Shown one piece after another: positions 11,070 through 19,378 of a stretch of 64,000 nucleotides of DNA. Below the pieces are notes generated by a model. The model searched no databases, was not told where the DNA came from, and was given only the letters and a program-made list of their open reading frames with translations. Origin of the DNA: Geminicoccus roseus DSM 18922 (GTDB taxonomy: Bacteria > Pseudomonadota > Alphaproteobacteria > Geminicoccales > Geminicoccaceae). The stretch is from assembly GCF_000427665.1 (NCBI RefSeq), contig NZ_KE386572.1:4774373-4838372 (forward strand), read 5' to 3'. Each line of letters opens with the position of its first letter. Position 1 is the first letter of the stretch. Position numbers and translations under genes: made by a program.

Positions 11070-13687
11070 CGTTCGACACGGGCGCGGCGGCGCCCGGGAT
11101 CGCCGACCTGCTGCTCGGTCGTGCCAGGAGCGGCATCGTTCGGGACGCGAGCAGGCCGATCATCGGTCTCTGGCTGACGGGCCTCGTCGTTCTCGGCGGA
11201 CTGCTGGCCACTCCCCCACGGCCAGTGCTGGCTCAGACGGCGGCGGAGCGGGCGACCACCGTCAGCCTAGGCGAGAAGGCGCCGATCCGCTTCCGCTTCG
11301 CTGCCCGAGGCGGCACCGACCGGCTCCTGCTGGAAAGCAAGACGGCGTTCGGCATGGTCCGTTCGGGCGATGGCTCAGATCTTGTTCTCCGCTTCGACCG
11401 GCCTCTCCTGGGCGAAGCCGATCGGATCTCCATGGTGCTCGGCCGCTCGATCCTGTCGGCCACCGTCGAGGGAGACATCCTGCGCCTGAGGCTGCGACAC
11501 CGCGTCCAGACTGAAATCAGGCGCGTCTCCCTGCATCAGGCGGTGGTCTCGTTCCGGGAAGCGGCACAGGCTCCCGACCCTCAGGCCGCAGCGACGATCA
11601 CCGCTCCCCTTGCCCTGCCGGCACTCCTTGCCGAGGACCCGCTGGACAGTTCCCCTCTGCCATCGGGGGAACCATTCGCGCCGGCAGCAAGCCCGGCCGA
11701 GGCCGGGAGCTCTCCCTCGTCGTCAGGACAAACGGAGCCGCTGGAGCAACACCTGCTTTCCGCACCCGATCTGGACGAGCGTGCGCCACCACTACGTCCG
11801 GCCGTGCTCCGGATCGGGGCGACCAGGGCAACTCCGGACCATGTCGCGGTCGATTATGCCTGGGACCAGGTGGTGCCAGCGGCTGCTTTCCTTCGAGACC
11901 ACCAGGTCTGGATGGTGTTCGCCGCGGCGACGGCCAAGCTGGCGGCTGATCCGTTTGCCTTGGCACGCAGCCTGGACGGCATGGTCCTGGACGCCGAGCG
12001 CCAGGTCGAACCCGACCGGCTGATCTTTCGGCTGGCCCTGGCCCCGGGCGTCCGTCCGGCCTTCGCTCCCGCACCAGGAGGCAACGCCACTTGGCGTCTT
12101 TCCCTGGAGCGGAGCGGGAACATTGAACCGGAGGAAGCCACGGCTGCCGTGCCCACGTCCCTCGGGCCAGACGGTACGCTGCATTTCAACTTGCCTGGCC
12201 CTGTCCTGGAAGTGGCCGACCGGCGGGCAGGAGACCGCCTCCTGGTGGTGCCGGCAGTACCGGACGCGGCGCAGCCCTTGGGAGCAGGCGGGTATCCAGA
12301 ACTCGATTTGCTGCCGACGCTGGCGGGGCTGGTACTTCGTCCGCTACGTCCTGATGTCCTGGTGGATACGGCCGATGGCGCAGTGCGGGTACGGCGCAGC
12401 GCCCGTCAACCCATGGCAGTCGACGAGACCCAGCCTGGAAGTCGGGCAGCATCCCCCGCCGGCTTGGACTTCCGCAGCCTCGGGGGGGCCGCTGGCTTGG
12501 CCGAGCGACGACGGGCCGAGGCGGAACTCGCGCGGGCGCCCGCAGATCCTGCGGCGAGGTCCCGGCTGGTGCGCGTGCTTCTTGGGGCAGGTCTCGTGAC
12601 CGAGGCGAAGGTTGCGCTTGATCAGGCCGGGGCTGCTGCTCCCACGCTCATCCCGCTTGCCGCCGCAGCTGCGGCACTGGCCGAGCCTCGTGATGTGTCG
12701 CCAGAGAGATTTACCGGACTGGCATCGGCCGACGCCGCCGAAGGAGCCTTGTGGCGTGCCTATCTTCACAGCCAGCGGGGCGCCTGGCCCCAGGCTGCGG
12801 CGGCCTTCGCCGCATCGGGAGATACACTATTTCACTATCCGCCGGCGCTGCGTCGAATCCTTGGCGAGGCGGTGGTCCGGGCGCTGACCCAATCCGGTGA
12901 TGGCAACGCGGCACTTGCCATCATCGACCGCCTGATGCCGGCCGCCACCAACCCTGAGGAGCAGGCAGGCTGGAAGCTCCTGCAGGCCGAGGCCCTGGCC
13001 AAGGAGAATGCCCTTCCCGCTGCACGGCGACGTCTCGAGGAGGCAGCCAGTCTGGGTGACGATGCGACGGCCCTGCAGGCCGAGGGAGGAATGCTTGATC
13101 TGGCTCTGCTGGAGGGAAGCATCGATGCGGCTGGCGCCCAGGCCATCCTGACCGCCATGGCGCCTGCCTGGGAGGGCAGTCATGTCCAGCCCGACATGGA
13201 GCGGCGGCTTGCGCAGGTCGCCGCCGCCGCTGGCGACTGGGCCACCGCACTGGCGGCCGCCGACCGGGCTGCCGCGCTGCCGGCGCCGGCTGCTCCGGCC
13301 GACCCGGCGGAACCTGCAACACTGCTTGCTCAGGCTCTGGAGGCTTCCGACCTGAACATGTACGAGAGGCTGGACCTCCTGCAGGACCGTTCGCTCGACG
13401 AACTGCGGAGCCCGGACCTCATCGAGGGGCTGAAGGCGCTTGCCCGTAGCCTTGGCGAGCACGGCCATCTTGCAACTGCCCAGGCCCTGCGGGCGGCCCT
13501 GTCCTGGTTGCCCGAACTGGCTGCCGAGAGCCCCAGCACCCCCGCCGGACCTGCCGAAGACAGGAAGTCGACGCTCTCGCCCGCCACGCTGGAGCTGCTG
13601 CAGGTCCTGGAGACGGCCGATCTCGGCAGAGCCGACGATGTCGAGAGCATCCAGCGGGCGCTTTCCGCACTAGCGGAAGGCGGCTGA
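11066..13687 (+). CDS. Large exported/anchored protein with TPR-like helical C-terminus, function unknown
   Basis: An 873-aa protein I can only describe. Residues 1-33 are polar; 34-55 form one hydrophobic segment (IIGLWLTGLVVLGGLL) ending PRPVLAQTA, so it is a signal peptide or anchor. Residues ~65-450 are beta-rich with two similar blocks (VSLGEKAPIRFRF and DHVAVDYAWDQVV regions) separated by a Pro/Ser-rich linker, recalling AMIN-type envelope domains. Residues ~470-870 are Ala/Leu-rich helical repeats consistent with TPRs. Similar alphaproteobacterial proteins sit, as I recall, in chemotaxis or motility clusters, which fits the CheY-like leader whose stop overlaps its start. There is no good ribosome site of its own, so expression likely depends on translational coupling. 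Confidence 0.7.
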   Translation: MTFDTGAAAPGIADLLLGRARSGIVRDASRPIIGLWLTGLVVLGGLLATPPRPVLAQTAAERATTVSLGEKAPIRFRFAARGGTDRLLLESKTAFGMVRSGDGSDLVLRFDRPLLGEADRISMVLGRSILSATVEGDILRLRLRHRVQTEIRRVSLHQAVVSFREAAQAPDPQAAATITAPLALPALLAEDPLDSSPLPSGEPFAPAASPAEAGSSPSSSGQTEPLEQHLLSAPDLDERAPPLRPAVLRIGATRATPDHVAVDYAWDQVVPAAAFLRDHQVWMVFAAATAKLAADPFALARSLDGMVLDAERQVEPDRLIFRLALAPGVRPAFAPAPGGNATWRLSLERSGNIEPEEATAAVPTSLGPDGTLHFNLPGPVLEVADRRAGDRLLVVPAVPDAAQPLGAGGYPELDLLPTLAGLVLRPLRPDVLVDTADGAVRVRRSARQPMAVDETQPGSRAASPAGLDFRSLGGAAGLAERRRAEAELARAPADPAARSRLVRVLLGAGLVTEAKVALDQAGAAAPTLIPLAAAAAALAEPRDVSPERFTGLASADAAEGALWRAYLHSQRGAWPQAAAAFAASGDTLFHYPPALRRILGEAVVRALTQSGDGNAALAIIDRLMPAATNPEEQAGWKLLQAEALAKENALPAARRRLEEAASLGDDATALQAEGGMLDLALLEGSIDAAGAQAILTAMAPAWEGSHVQPDMERRLAQVAAAAGDWATALAAADRAAALPAPAAPADPAEPATLLAQALEASDLNMYERLDLLQDRSLDELRSPDLIEGLKALARSLGEHGHLATAQALRAALSWLPELAAESPSTPAGPAEDRKSTLSPATLELLQVLETADLGRADDVESIQRALSALAEGG

Positions 13688-13723
13688 ACAAGCTTCGCGG
13701 CAGGTCAGTGCGGCGCGGAGGGT

Positions 13724-14980
13724 TCAGCGGGGGCGCCCGAAACGCTCCAGGGACTGAGCAAGCTCGCGATGGGTCAGGGCGTAGGTGTCCAGCGGGATGT
13801 CCTGCACCGCTGCTTCCCAGGCCTGGCGGATAGCGCGGACGCCGGCGGCTGGACCGCCCGGATGCCCGACGATCCCGCCGCCGCCGAGATACATCAGGTC
13901 CACGGTGCGGCCGGTACGGGCGTAGGTCTCCGGTGCCTGGCCACCCCACTGGCCGGAGCAGACCACCGGGAGGGCTCGGTCGGCCGGCGTCAGAAGCGGG
14001 GTGCTGCAGGCCTGGAACGAGCGGACGAAGCTCTCGTCGGGCTCCCAGTACTTGGCCCCGATCCCGTTGACCTGGAACTGGTCGACACCCAGGAGGCGCC
14101 AGATCTTCTGGTAGACCCGGAACTCGAAGCCGAGCGCCGGATGGCGGGTCAGGATGTCCCAGCCATTGCGATGGGCATGCAGGACCAGCTGGCTGCGCTT
14201 GCGCAGGAACGCCATGCCGGCCGGGCCGATCGAGACGATGTTGACCACAGCGGCATTGCCACCGGCAGCAGCGATCAGGTCGTGGTGGCGCAGCATCCGG
14301 TCCGGATCGGCCGAGGACAGGCCGAACGCGTACATGACCTTCTTGCCGGTCTTCTGCTCATGATCGAGAATCACCGGCATGATTGCCTTCACCCGCTCCT
14401 CGACCGGCGAGTAGCTGGGATCCATCAGCTTCTCGTCGTCCTTGATGAAGTCCACGCCCGCCTCGACCAGTTCCTTGGCGATACGGGCGCTTTCCTCCGG
14501 GGCAAGTCCCAGGTTGGGCTTGATGATGGTGCCGATCAGTGGTCGGTCCTTGACGCCGGTGAGGCGCCGCGAGCCTTCGATGCCGAACTGCGGGCCGGGG
14601 TGGGCCTGAATGAAGGCGGGCGGCAGGTCGAGGTCGACGACGCGGATGCCGGTCAGGCCCTTGATCGAGAACACGCCGCCCAGGCAGATGGTAAGAAGAG
14701 CGGCGATGTCGGTTCCGACCACGTCGAGCGGAAACAGGATCTCGACGTCAGCCCGATGGAAGGGCCCTGGTAAGGCAGTCGGGAAACCAGGCAGATCGGA
14801 GGGTGGCAGCGGCCGGATCGCTCCAACTCTGGCAGCGCAGCGTTCCTTCAGTTCGGCAGTCTCTCCCGGAACTTCGGTGAACGTTCCGGTCGATTGGTCG
14901 CTGGCGATCTTGGCGGCGATGGCCTCTATCGAACCTGCGGTCTCGATCCGATAGGTCACTCGGATATGCTGCGTGTCCAT
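13724..14980 (-). CDS. RuBisCO-like protein (type IV family), probable sugar-acid phosphate decarboxylase/transcarboxylase
   Basis: A 418-aa protein with the RuBisCO large-chain fold: N-terminal domain (1-120) and barrel from ~140. GTIIKPNLGL retains the Lys175 equivalent (K154), but Lys177 is Asn156. FIKDDE retains the carbamylated lysine (K180) and both metal acids (D182, E183). The loop-6 Lys334 motif is absent; GQWGGQAP is present in that area, so it is not a CO2-fixing enzyme. It is divergent from a DUF1537 kinase and NanR-like regulator, the partnership described for 3-oxo-isoapionate kinase (OiaK) and OiaX in D-apionate catabolism. Substrate assignment is inference. The ATG at 14980 is preferred because a GTG four codons earlier overlaps the GGAGAGG ribosome site. 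Confidence 0.88.
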   Translation of the reverse strand: MDTQHIRVTYRIETAGSIEAIAAKIASDQSTGTFTEVPGETAELKERCAARVGAIRPLPPSDLPGFPTALPGPFHRADVEILFPLDVVGTDIAALLTICLGGVFSIKGLTGIRVVDLDLPPAFIQAHPGPQFGIEGSRRLTGVKDRPLIGTIIKPNLGLAPEESARIAKELVEAGVDFIKDDEKLMDPSYSPVEERVKAIMPVILDHEQKTGKKVMYAFGLSSADPDRMLRHHDLIAAAGGNAAVVNIVSIGPAGMAFLRKRSQLVLHAHRNGWDILTRHPALGFEFRVYQKIWRLLGVDQFQVNGIGAKYWEPDESFVRSFQACSTPLLTPADRALPVVCSGQWGGQAPETYARTGRTVDLMYLGGGGIVGHPGGPAAGVRAIRQAWEAAVQDIPLDTYALTHRELAQSLERFGRPR

Positions 14981-15015
14981 CGATCCCGTCACCTCTCCCC
15001 AAGATTGACGGCAAC

Positions 15016-15026
15016 TGGTATGATCA
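15016..15026. promoter_or_regulatory. Candidate operator in the RLP/kinase divergent region
   Basis: TGGTATGATCA, followed by TTAG, is centred on the perfect palindrome ATGATCAT and is close to the FadR-type GntR consensus T-N-G-T-N3-A-C-N-A. It lies in the 82-base gap between the divergent starts, where the NanR-like regulator would be expected to act. One conserved base differs. Confidence 0.35.
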
Positions 15027-15062
15027 TTAGGCCAAAGCCGTCAACCACGCCGGTCGGAAACC

Positions 15063-16400
15063 ATGCGCATGGCTCCTCTCCTCACCTTCTATGGCGACGA
15101 CCTGACCGGGTCGACCGACGCGCTGGAGGCCCTCGGCCTCGCCGGCCTGGAGACGGTGCTGTTCGTGCGCCCGCCGGACGACCAGGACCTCCATCGCTTC
15201 GCGGGCTTCCAGGCAGTGGGGCTGGCCGGCACCAGCCGCAGCCGCAGCCCGGCATGGATGGATGAGAACCTGCCTTCGGCGTTCGAGTGGCTGAAGCGGC
15301 AAGGAGCGCCGCTGTGCCACTACAAGGTATGCTCGACCTTCGACAGCGCCCCTGCGGTCGGCAGCATTGGGCGCGCCCTCGATCTCGGAGCAGCCTGTTT
15401 CGACCAGCCGATGACCCCGGTGGTTGTGGGCGTGCCCGAACTGCGCCGCTACACCTTCTTCGGCCATCTGTTCGCTGCCTATCAAGGGGAGGTTCACCGG
15501 ATCGACCGCCACCCGGTGATGAGCCGGCATCCGGTCACTCCGATGGCGGAAGCCGACCTCTGCAAGCATCTGGGCGTCCAGACGCCAAAGTCGATCGGCT
15601 TGGTCGACCTCGTCACCCTCGGCGGACCAGGCCTTGAGCAGGTCGTTGATTCGGCCGCGGAGCAATCGGAAATCGTCCTGTTCGATGTCGCCGATCCTGC
15701 CAGCCAGCTCTCGGTCGGGCGCCAGCTCTGGCGCCTGCGCCGGCCGCAGGGCCGGTTCGTGGTCGGCTCCTCCGGCGTGGAGTATGCGCTGATCGCGGCC
15801 TGGCGCGAGGCGGGCCTGCTCGGGATGCCTGCGACCTTCCGCTCGCCAGGTGCGGTCGATCGGATCGCGGTGGTGTCGGGGAGCGTGTCCCCCACCACCG
15901 AGCGGCAGATCCGCCACGCGGAGGCGTGTGGGTTCTCCTTGCTGGCGCAGGATGTGGACGTCCTCCTGGCGGACGATGGGATCGCCCGTGCGACCTCTGC
16001 CGCAATGGACGTGCTGGAACAGGGCCGGAGCGTGATCCTGGCGAGCGCCATGGGGCCAGCCGACGCCCGCCCGCTGGAGGAGAGAGCGCGCCACGAGATT
16101 GGCAGGCGGCTGGGCACGGTCTTGCGTCAACTGGTCGAGCGCGCCGGGCTTACCCGTGCCGTGGTCGCTGGCGGCGACACATCCAGCCACGCCCTGGAAG
16201 AACTGGGCGTCACGGCCTTGACGCTGCGCCTGCCGCTGCCCCGCACCCCCGGCTCGCCCCTGTGCCGGACCCACCGCCGGGACGGCAGCGAAGGCCCGGA
16301 TCTCGCGTTCAAGGGCGGCCAGATCGGTGCCGACGACTATTTCGTCGCCATTCGGGACGGGATAGGATCGGCCGACGACGCGGCGGCTGGGGGACAATGA
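15063..16400 (+). CDS. Four-carbon acid sugar kinase family protein (DUF1537)
   Basis: A 445-aa two-domain kinase. The N-terminal substrate domain starts LLTFYGDDLTGSTDALEAL, with the family DDxTGS motif, and includes CSTFDSAPAVGSIG. The C-terminal nucleotide-binding domain has VVGSSGVEYAL, VSGSVSPTTERQI and AGGDTSSHALEELG. Members phosphorylate C4 acid sugars (OtnK/DtnK) or 3-oxo-isoapionate (OiaK). Pairing with a divergent RuBisCO-like protein favours an OiaK-like role, feeding a phosphorylated keto acid to the RLP; this is inference. The stop overlaps the regulator's start (ATGA). A second ATG two codons in is an alternative start. Confidence 0.88.
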   Translation: MRMAPLLTFYGDDLTGSTDALEALGLAGLETVLFVRPPDDQDLHRFAGFQAVGLAGTSRSRSPAWMDENLPSAFEWLKRQGAPLCHYKVCSTFDSAPAVGSIGRALDLGAACFDQPMTPVVVGVPELRRYTFFGHLFAAYQGEVHRIDRHPVMSRHPVTPMAEADLCKHLGVQTPKSIGLVDLVTLGGPGLEQVVDSAAEQSEIVLFDVADPASQLSVGRQLWRLRRPQGRFVVGSSGVEYALIAAWREAGLLGMPATFRSPGAVDRIAVVSGSVSPTTERQIRHAEACGFSLLAQDVDVLLADDGIARATSAAMDVLEQGRSVILASAMGPADARPLEERARHEIGRRLGTVLRQLVERAGLTRAVVAGGDTSSHALEELGVTALTLRLPLPRTPGSPLCRTHRRDGSEGPDLAFKGGQIGADDYFVAIRDGIGSADDAAAGGQ

Positions 16401-17110
16401 GCAACGAACAGATCATTCGCCGCAAGCTCTCGGATGAGGTCTTCGACCGGCTGACCGGAATGATCACTTCGGGAGAACTCGGAACCGGCGACGCCCTCCC
16501 TTCGGAGCGCGAGTTGATGGAGCGGTTCGGGGTCGGCCGGCCGGCCATCCGCGAGGCCATGCAGGCGCTGGCCAACCTGGGATTGATCCAGATCAGCCAT
16601 GGCGAGCGCGCCAAAGTGCGCGAACTCACCGCCCGCTCGGTGGTCCGCCAAGTGGATCTCGCGGCGCAAATGCTTCTGAACGCATCGCCCGCCAATCTCG
16701 ACCATCTGAAGCAGGCTCGTCGGTTCTTCGAGCGGGGGATGGCCCATAGCGCCGCCGAACTGGCGGAGCCGGCCGATCTGGCGCTCCTGCATGCCGCCCT
16801 GGAGACGCAGCGTGGCGAAATCGGTCAGGTGGAAGCCTTCATCCGCGCAGACATGAACTTTCACCTGCAGATCGCCCGGATCTCCCGTAATCCGATCTTC
16901 GAGGCCGTGAGCGAGGCGATGCTGACCTGGCTGCAGGCCTATCGCACCGACCTGCTGATCTGGCCGGGCAACGAGGATGTCACGCTGCGTGAGCATGAGG
17001 AAATCATCGCCCGCATCGCTGCCAGAGACGCGGAAGGTGCGGAAGCCGCAATGGTTCGCCATCTGGACCGTTCCGCGCTCCTGTACGGCCCCAAGGTGAC
17101 CAGCGACTAG
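16397..17110 (+). CDS. GntR/FadR-family transcriptional regulator, NanR-like
   Basis: A 237-aa regulator. The N-terminal winged helix (about 8-75) has LPSERELMERFGVGRPAIREAMQAL (described by the core SERELMERFGVGR) and the wing ISHGERAKV. The C-terminal FCD ligand domain (about 90-230) contains FIRADMNFHLQIARISRNP and HEEIIARIAARDAEGA with metal-ligand-type Asp and His residues. The pattern is closest to E. coli NanR, which senses a sugar acid. The start overlaps the kinase stop as ATGA, so the kinase and regulator are co-made. It probably controls the divergent RLP and kinase promoters through the site near 15016. Confidence 0.9.
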   Translation: MSNEQIIRRKLSDEVFDRLTGMITSGELGTGDALPSERELMERFGVGRPAIREAMQALANLGLIQISHGERAKVRELTARSVVRQVDLAAQMLLNASPANLDHLKQARRFFERGMAHSAAELAEPADLALLHAALETQRGEIGQVEAFIRADMNFHLQIARISRNPIFEAVSEAMLTWLQAYRTDLLIWPGNEDVTLREHEEIIARIAARDAEGAEAAMVRHLDRSALLYGPKVTSD

Positions 17111-17553
17111 CCTGTCAGACCGCTTGCTCCCGGTTCCGCCGCCGCGTGAAACGGGCAAGTGTCGTCGGCGATTCCACTTTGATGTCGCACGAGCCTGCAT
17201 ATTCCAACGGGCGGCCTGCTGTTATTTAGCCAGCGGTATCGATCGCGCCAGCAGGCGACTGGTCGCCCGATTTGGACGACTCCCAGGCATGGGTGGCGGA
17301 GCCTGCCGGGCGATCGAAATGCGCTTCACTCGGTGCCGTCGCTCTCGGTGCGAAGCCTGGTTCCAGGCGGCGATCCAATGCCGTTCGGCGATCCGAGTGG
17401 GGCAACGGGTATGGAAGAGTACCGGGCGGAAGGTGAGCGCTTGTTCAGCCGGGCCATGCTGGCACGGCTCTGTTCCTAGGCCGACACCCGGGTAGCATGC
17501 GCATCGCTCTGTCCCGCCTTCCGGATTGGAACCGCTTGCGCAGGCTGATCTAC
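17111..17553. other. 443-base region without a gene, next to an IS remnant
   Basis: No convincing coding frame or RNA gene. I looked for an inverted repeat marking the insertion-sequence end near 17500-17560 and did not find one. Confidence 0.5.
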
Positions 17554-18045
17554 CTAGGCCGCGTTCTCAGCCTGCAACCAGAGCATGATGGCGGCGATCT
17601 GGAGCATGGCAAGGTAGTTTACAGGACGTTTTTCGTTGCAGGTGGCGATGCGCCGGCACTGCTTGAGGCGTCCGACTAGGCGCTCGACCTGATTGCGCTG
17701 GGCATAGGCCTGCCAGTCGATCAAGGCGCAAGGGTGCTGGCCTTCGGACTGCGGCGTGATGGATCCGATGCGGCGTTGCTGCAGGAGGCTTTGGATCTGC
17801 CGGTTGCTGTAGCTGCCATCGGCCACCGGCCGGAGCGGGCGCTTGGGCGGCCGGCCGAGTCTGGACCATCGACCTGTCAGCCGTTCGGCAGATGCGGCAG
17901 GGCCTTGTAGTCGGTGGCCTCGCCACACAGGTGACCCGCCTAACTCGGCCTGGGATACTGCCGGATTCACCTCGCCCGCCACGATCATGGTGCTCTCGTC
18001 GTCCGGCCGAGCACCTTCAGCAGCAGCGCATACCGGAGCCGGTTA
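17554..18045 (-). mobile_element. Decayed IS5-family transposase, C-terminal remnant
   Basis: The minus strand encodes the end of a DDE transposase: YSNRQIQSLLQQRRIGSITP, then QRNQVERLVGRLKQCRRIATC and NYLAMLQIAAIMLWL. The glutamate in QVERLVGRLKQ is the expected third catalytic acid. Upstream the frame is broken: HLCGEATDYKALPHLPNG (17880-17935) is readable only in another frame, and RYALLLKVLGRTT lies in yet another near 18000-18040. The first two catalytic aspartates are missing. It is therefore a frameshifted, truncated copy, not an active element. It abuts the start of the OmpA/MotB-like gene and may have removed whatever lay upstream. Confidence 0.8.
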
Positions 18046-18142
18046 TCCGCCGGTCCTCCGGGGCACCAGCCGGCATGGTCTCCCGGCTTGCCGAACCCGG
18101 GTGCTTCCCGGCACACTCGCACCGATCGGGCGGGGGATCCGG

Positions 18143-19378
18143 ATGACCAGAATCGGCTTGTTCTCGACCTTGTTTGCCGTCCTGCCGCTGGCCTGCGTGC
18201 TGGCTCAGGAGCCAGTGCCGTCTGCGGATGCGAAGGCGCAATCGGTCGAGGACGTCCAGGCCCTGGTCGACAAGATCAAGCGCCAGCTCGAGGAGATGGA
18301 TGCCGCCACCAAGCAGCGCGACGAGGGGCTGCAGTTCCTTCAGGAACAGATTGATCAGGCGACCGGGCGCCTGGAAGGCAGCGGTGCAGCCAACGAGGCG
18401 CTTCGCGCCAGGGTCGGAGAGCTTGGCACCACCGTGGACGATCTGGCAGCCCAGCAGAAGCTGCTGGACGAGAATCTTCAGGCGACCGCACGGGAGAAGG
18501 AAACACTCGAGCAGCAGCTCGCGCGCAAGATCGCCGAACTGGAGGCGGTGCTGGCCTCCGAGCGGGCGGACAGCACGGCAGCCATGGCGGCCAAGCAACT
18601 CCAGGTCGAAGAAACGGCTGCCAGAGTTGCCAATCTTGAAGGAGAGCTCGCTGCGGAGCGCTCGCGTCTGCAGGGAGCCCTGGCGCAGGAGCAGGCCGCG
18701 GCCAGCGAGGCGACCGACAGCCTCAAGAGCGCGCGGGCCGAACTGGATTCAGCCCGGACCAGGATCACCGAACTGGAAGGTCTTCTGGACTCGACCCGCA
18801 CCGCGCTGGTGGCCCTTGAGGGCACGCTTGGCGAAACCCGGACCCGCGTCAATGACCAGCAGGCCACCATCGAGGACCTGGGCCAGCGGTTGAACGAGGC
18901 CCTGGCGCGCAAGGTGGAGGAGTTGTCGCGCTACCGGTCCGAGTTCTTCGGCATTCTCAGCCAGGCCCTGGGCGACCGGCCAGATATCCGGGTGGTTGGC
19001 GATCGCTTCGTGCTGCAATCGGAACTCCTGTTCGATCCGGGCTCGGCAGAGATCGGCCCGGCGGGTCGTGAGGAACTTGCCAAGGTCGCGGATACCCTCC
19101 AGCAGATCGCGGAGACGATCCCTGAGAACGTGCCGTGGATCCTGCGGGTCGACGGGCATACCGACCGGCAGCCGATTCGCAGCGGCCGGTATGCCTCCAA
19201 CTGGGAGCTGTCGACCGCCCGCGCGGTTGCAGTGGTGCAGTACCTGATCTCGCGCGGCCTGCCACCGGACCGGCTGGTGGCAGCCGGGTTCGGCGAGTAC
19301 AAGCCCCTCGACCCGCGCGAGGACGAGATCGCGTATCGGCGCAACCGCCGGATCGAGTTCAAGCTGACGGAGAGCTGA
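18143..19378 (+). CDS. MotB/OmpA-type peptidoglycan-binding protein without the usual proton-channel helix
   Basis: A 411-aa protein: signal-like N-terminus (1-21, LFSTLFAVLPLACVLAQ), a long coiled coil (about 30-265, Ala/Glu/Leu heptads), and an OmpA-like domain (about 290-411). The latter has VGDRFVLQSELLFDPGSAEI, VDGHTDRQPI, NWELSTARAVAV, LVAAGFGEYKP and NRRIEFKL. Relatives in Alphaproteobacteria usually follow a MotA/TolQ-like gene and begin with a MotB-type helix carrying a proton-binding Asp (WPGFVDALSTLL type). Neither that helix nor the partner gene is here; an IS remnant sits immediately upstream instead. It could now be a passive cell-wall tether. Its stop overlaps the next gene (TGATG). 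Confidence 0.8.
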   Translation: MTRIGLFSTLFAVLPLACVLAQEPVPSADAKAQSVEDVQALVDKIKRQLEEMDAATKQRDEGLQFLQEQIDQATGRLEGSGAANEALRARVGELGTTVDDLAAQQKLLDENLQATAREKETLEQQLARKIAELEAVLASERADSTAAMAAKQLQVEETAARVANLEGELAAERSRLQGALAQEQAAASEATDSLKSARAELDSARTRITELEGLLDSTRTALVALEGTLGETRTRVNDQQATIEDLGQRLNEALARKVEELSRYRSEFFGILSQALGDRPDIRVVGDRFVLQSELLFDPGSAEIGPAGREELAKVADTLQQIAETIPENVPWILRVDGHTDRQPIRSGRYASNWELSTARAVAVVQYLISRGLPPDRLVAAGFGEYKPLDPREDEIAYRRNRRIEFKLTES

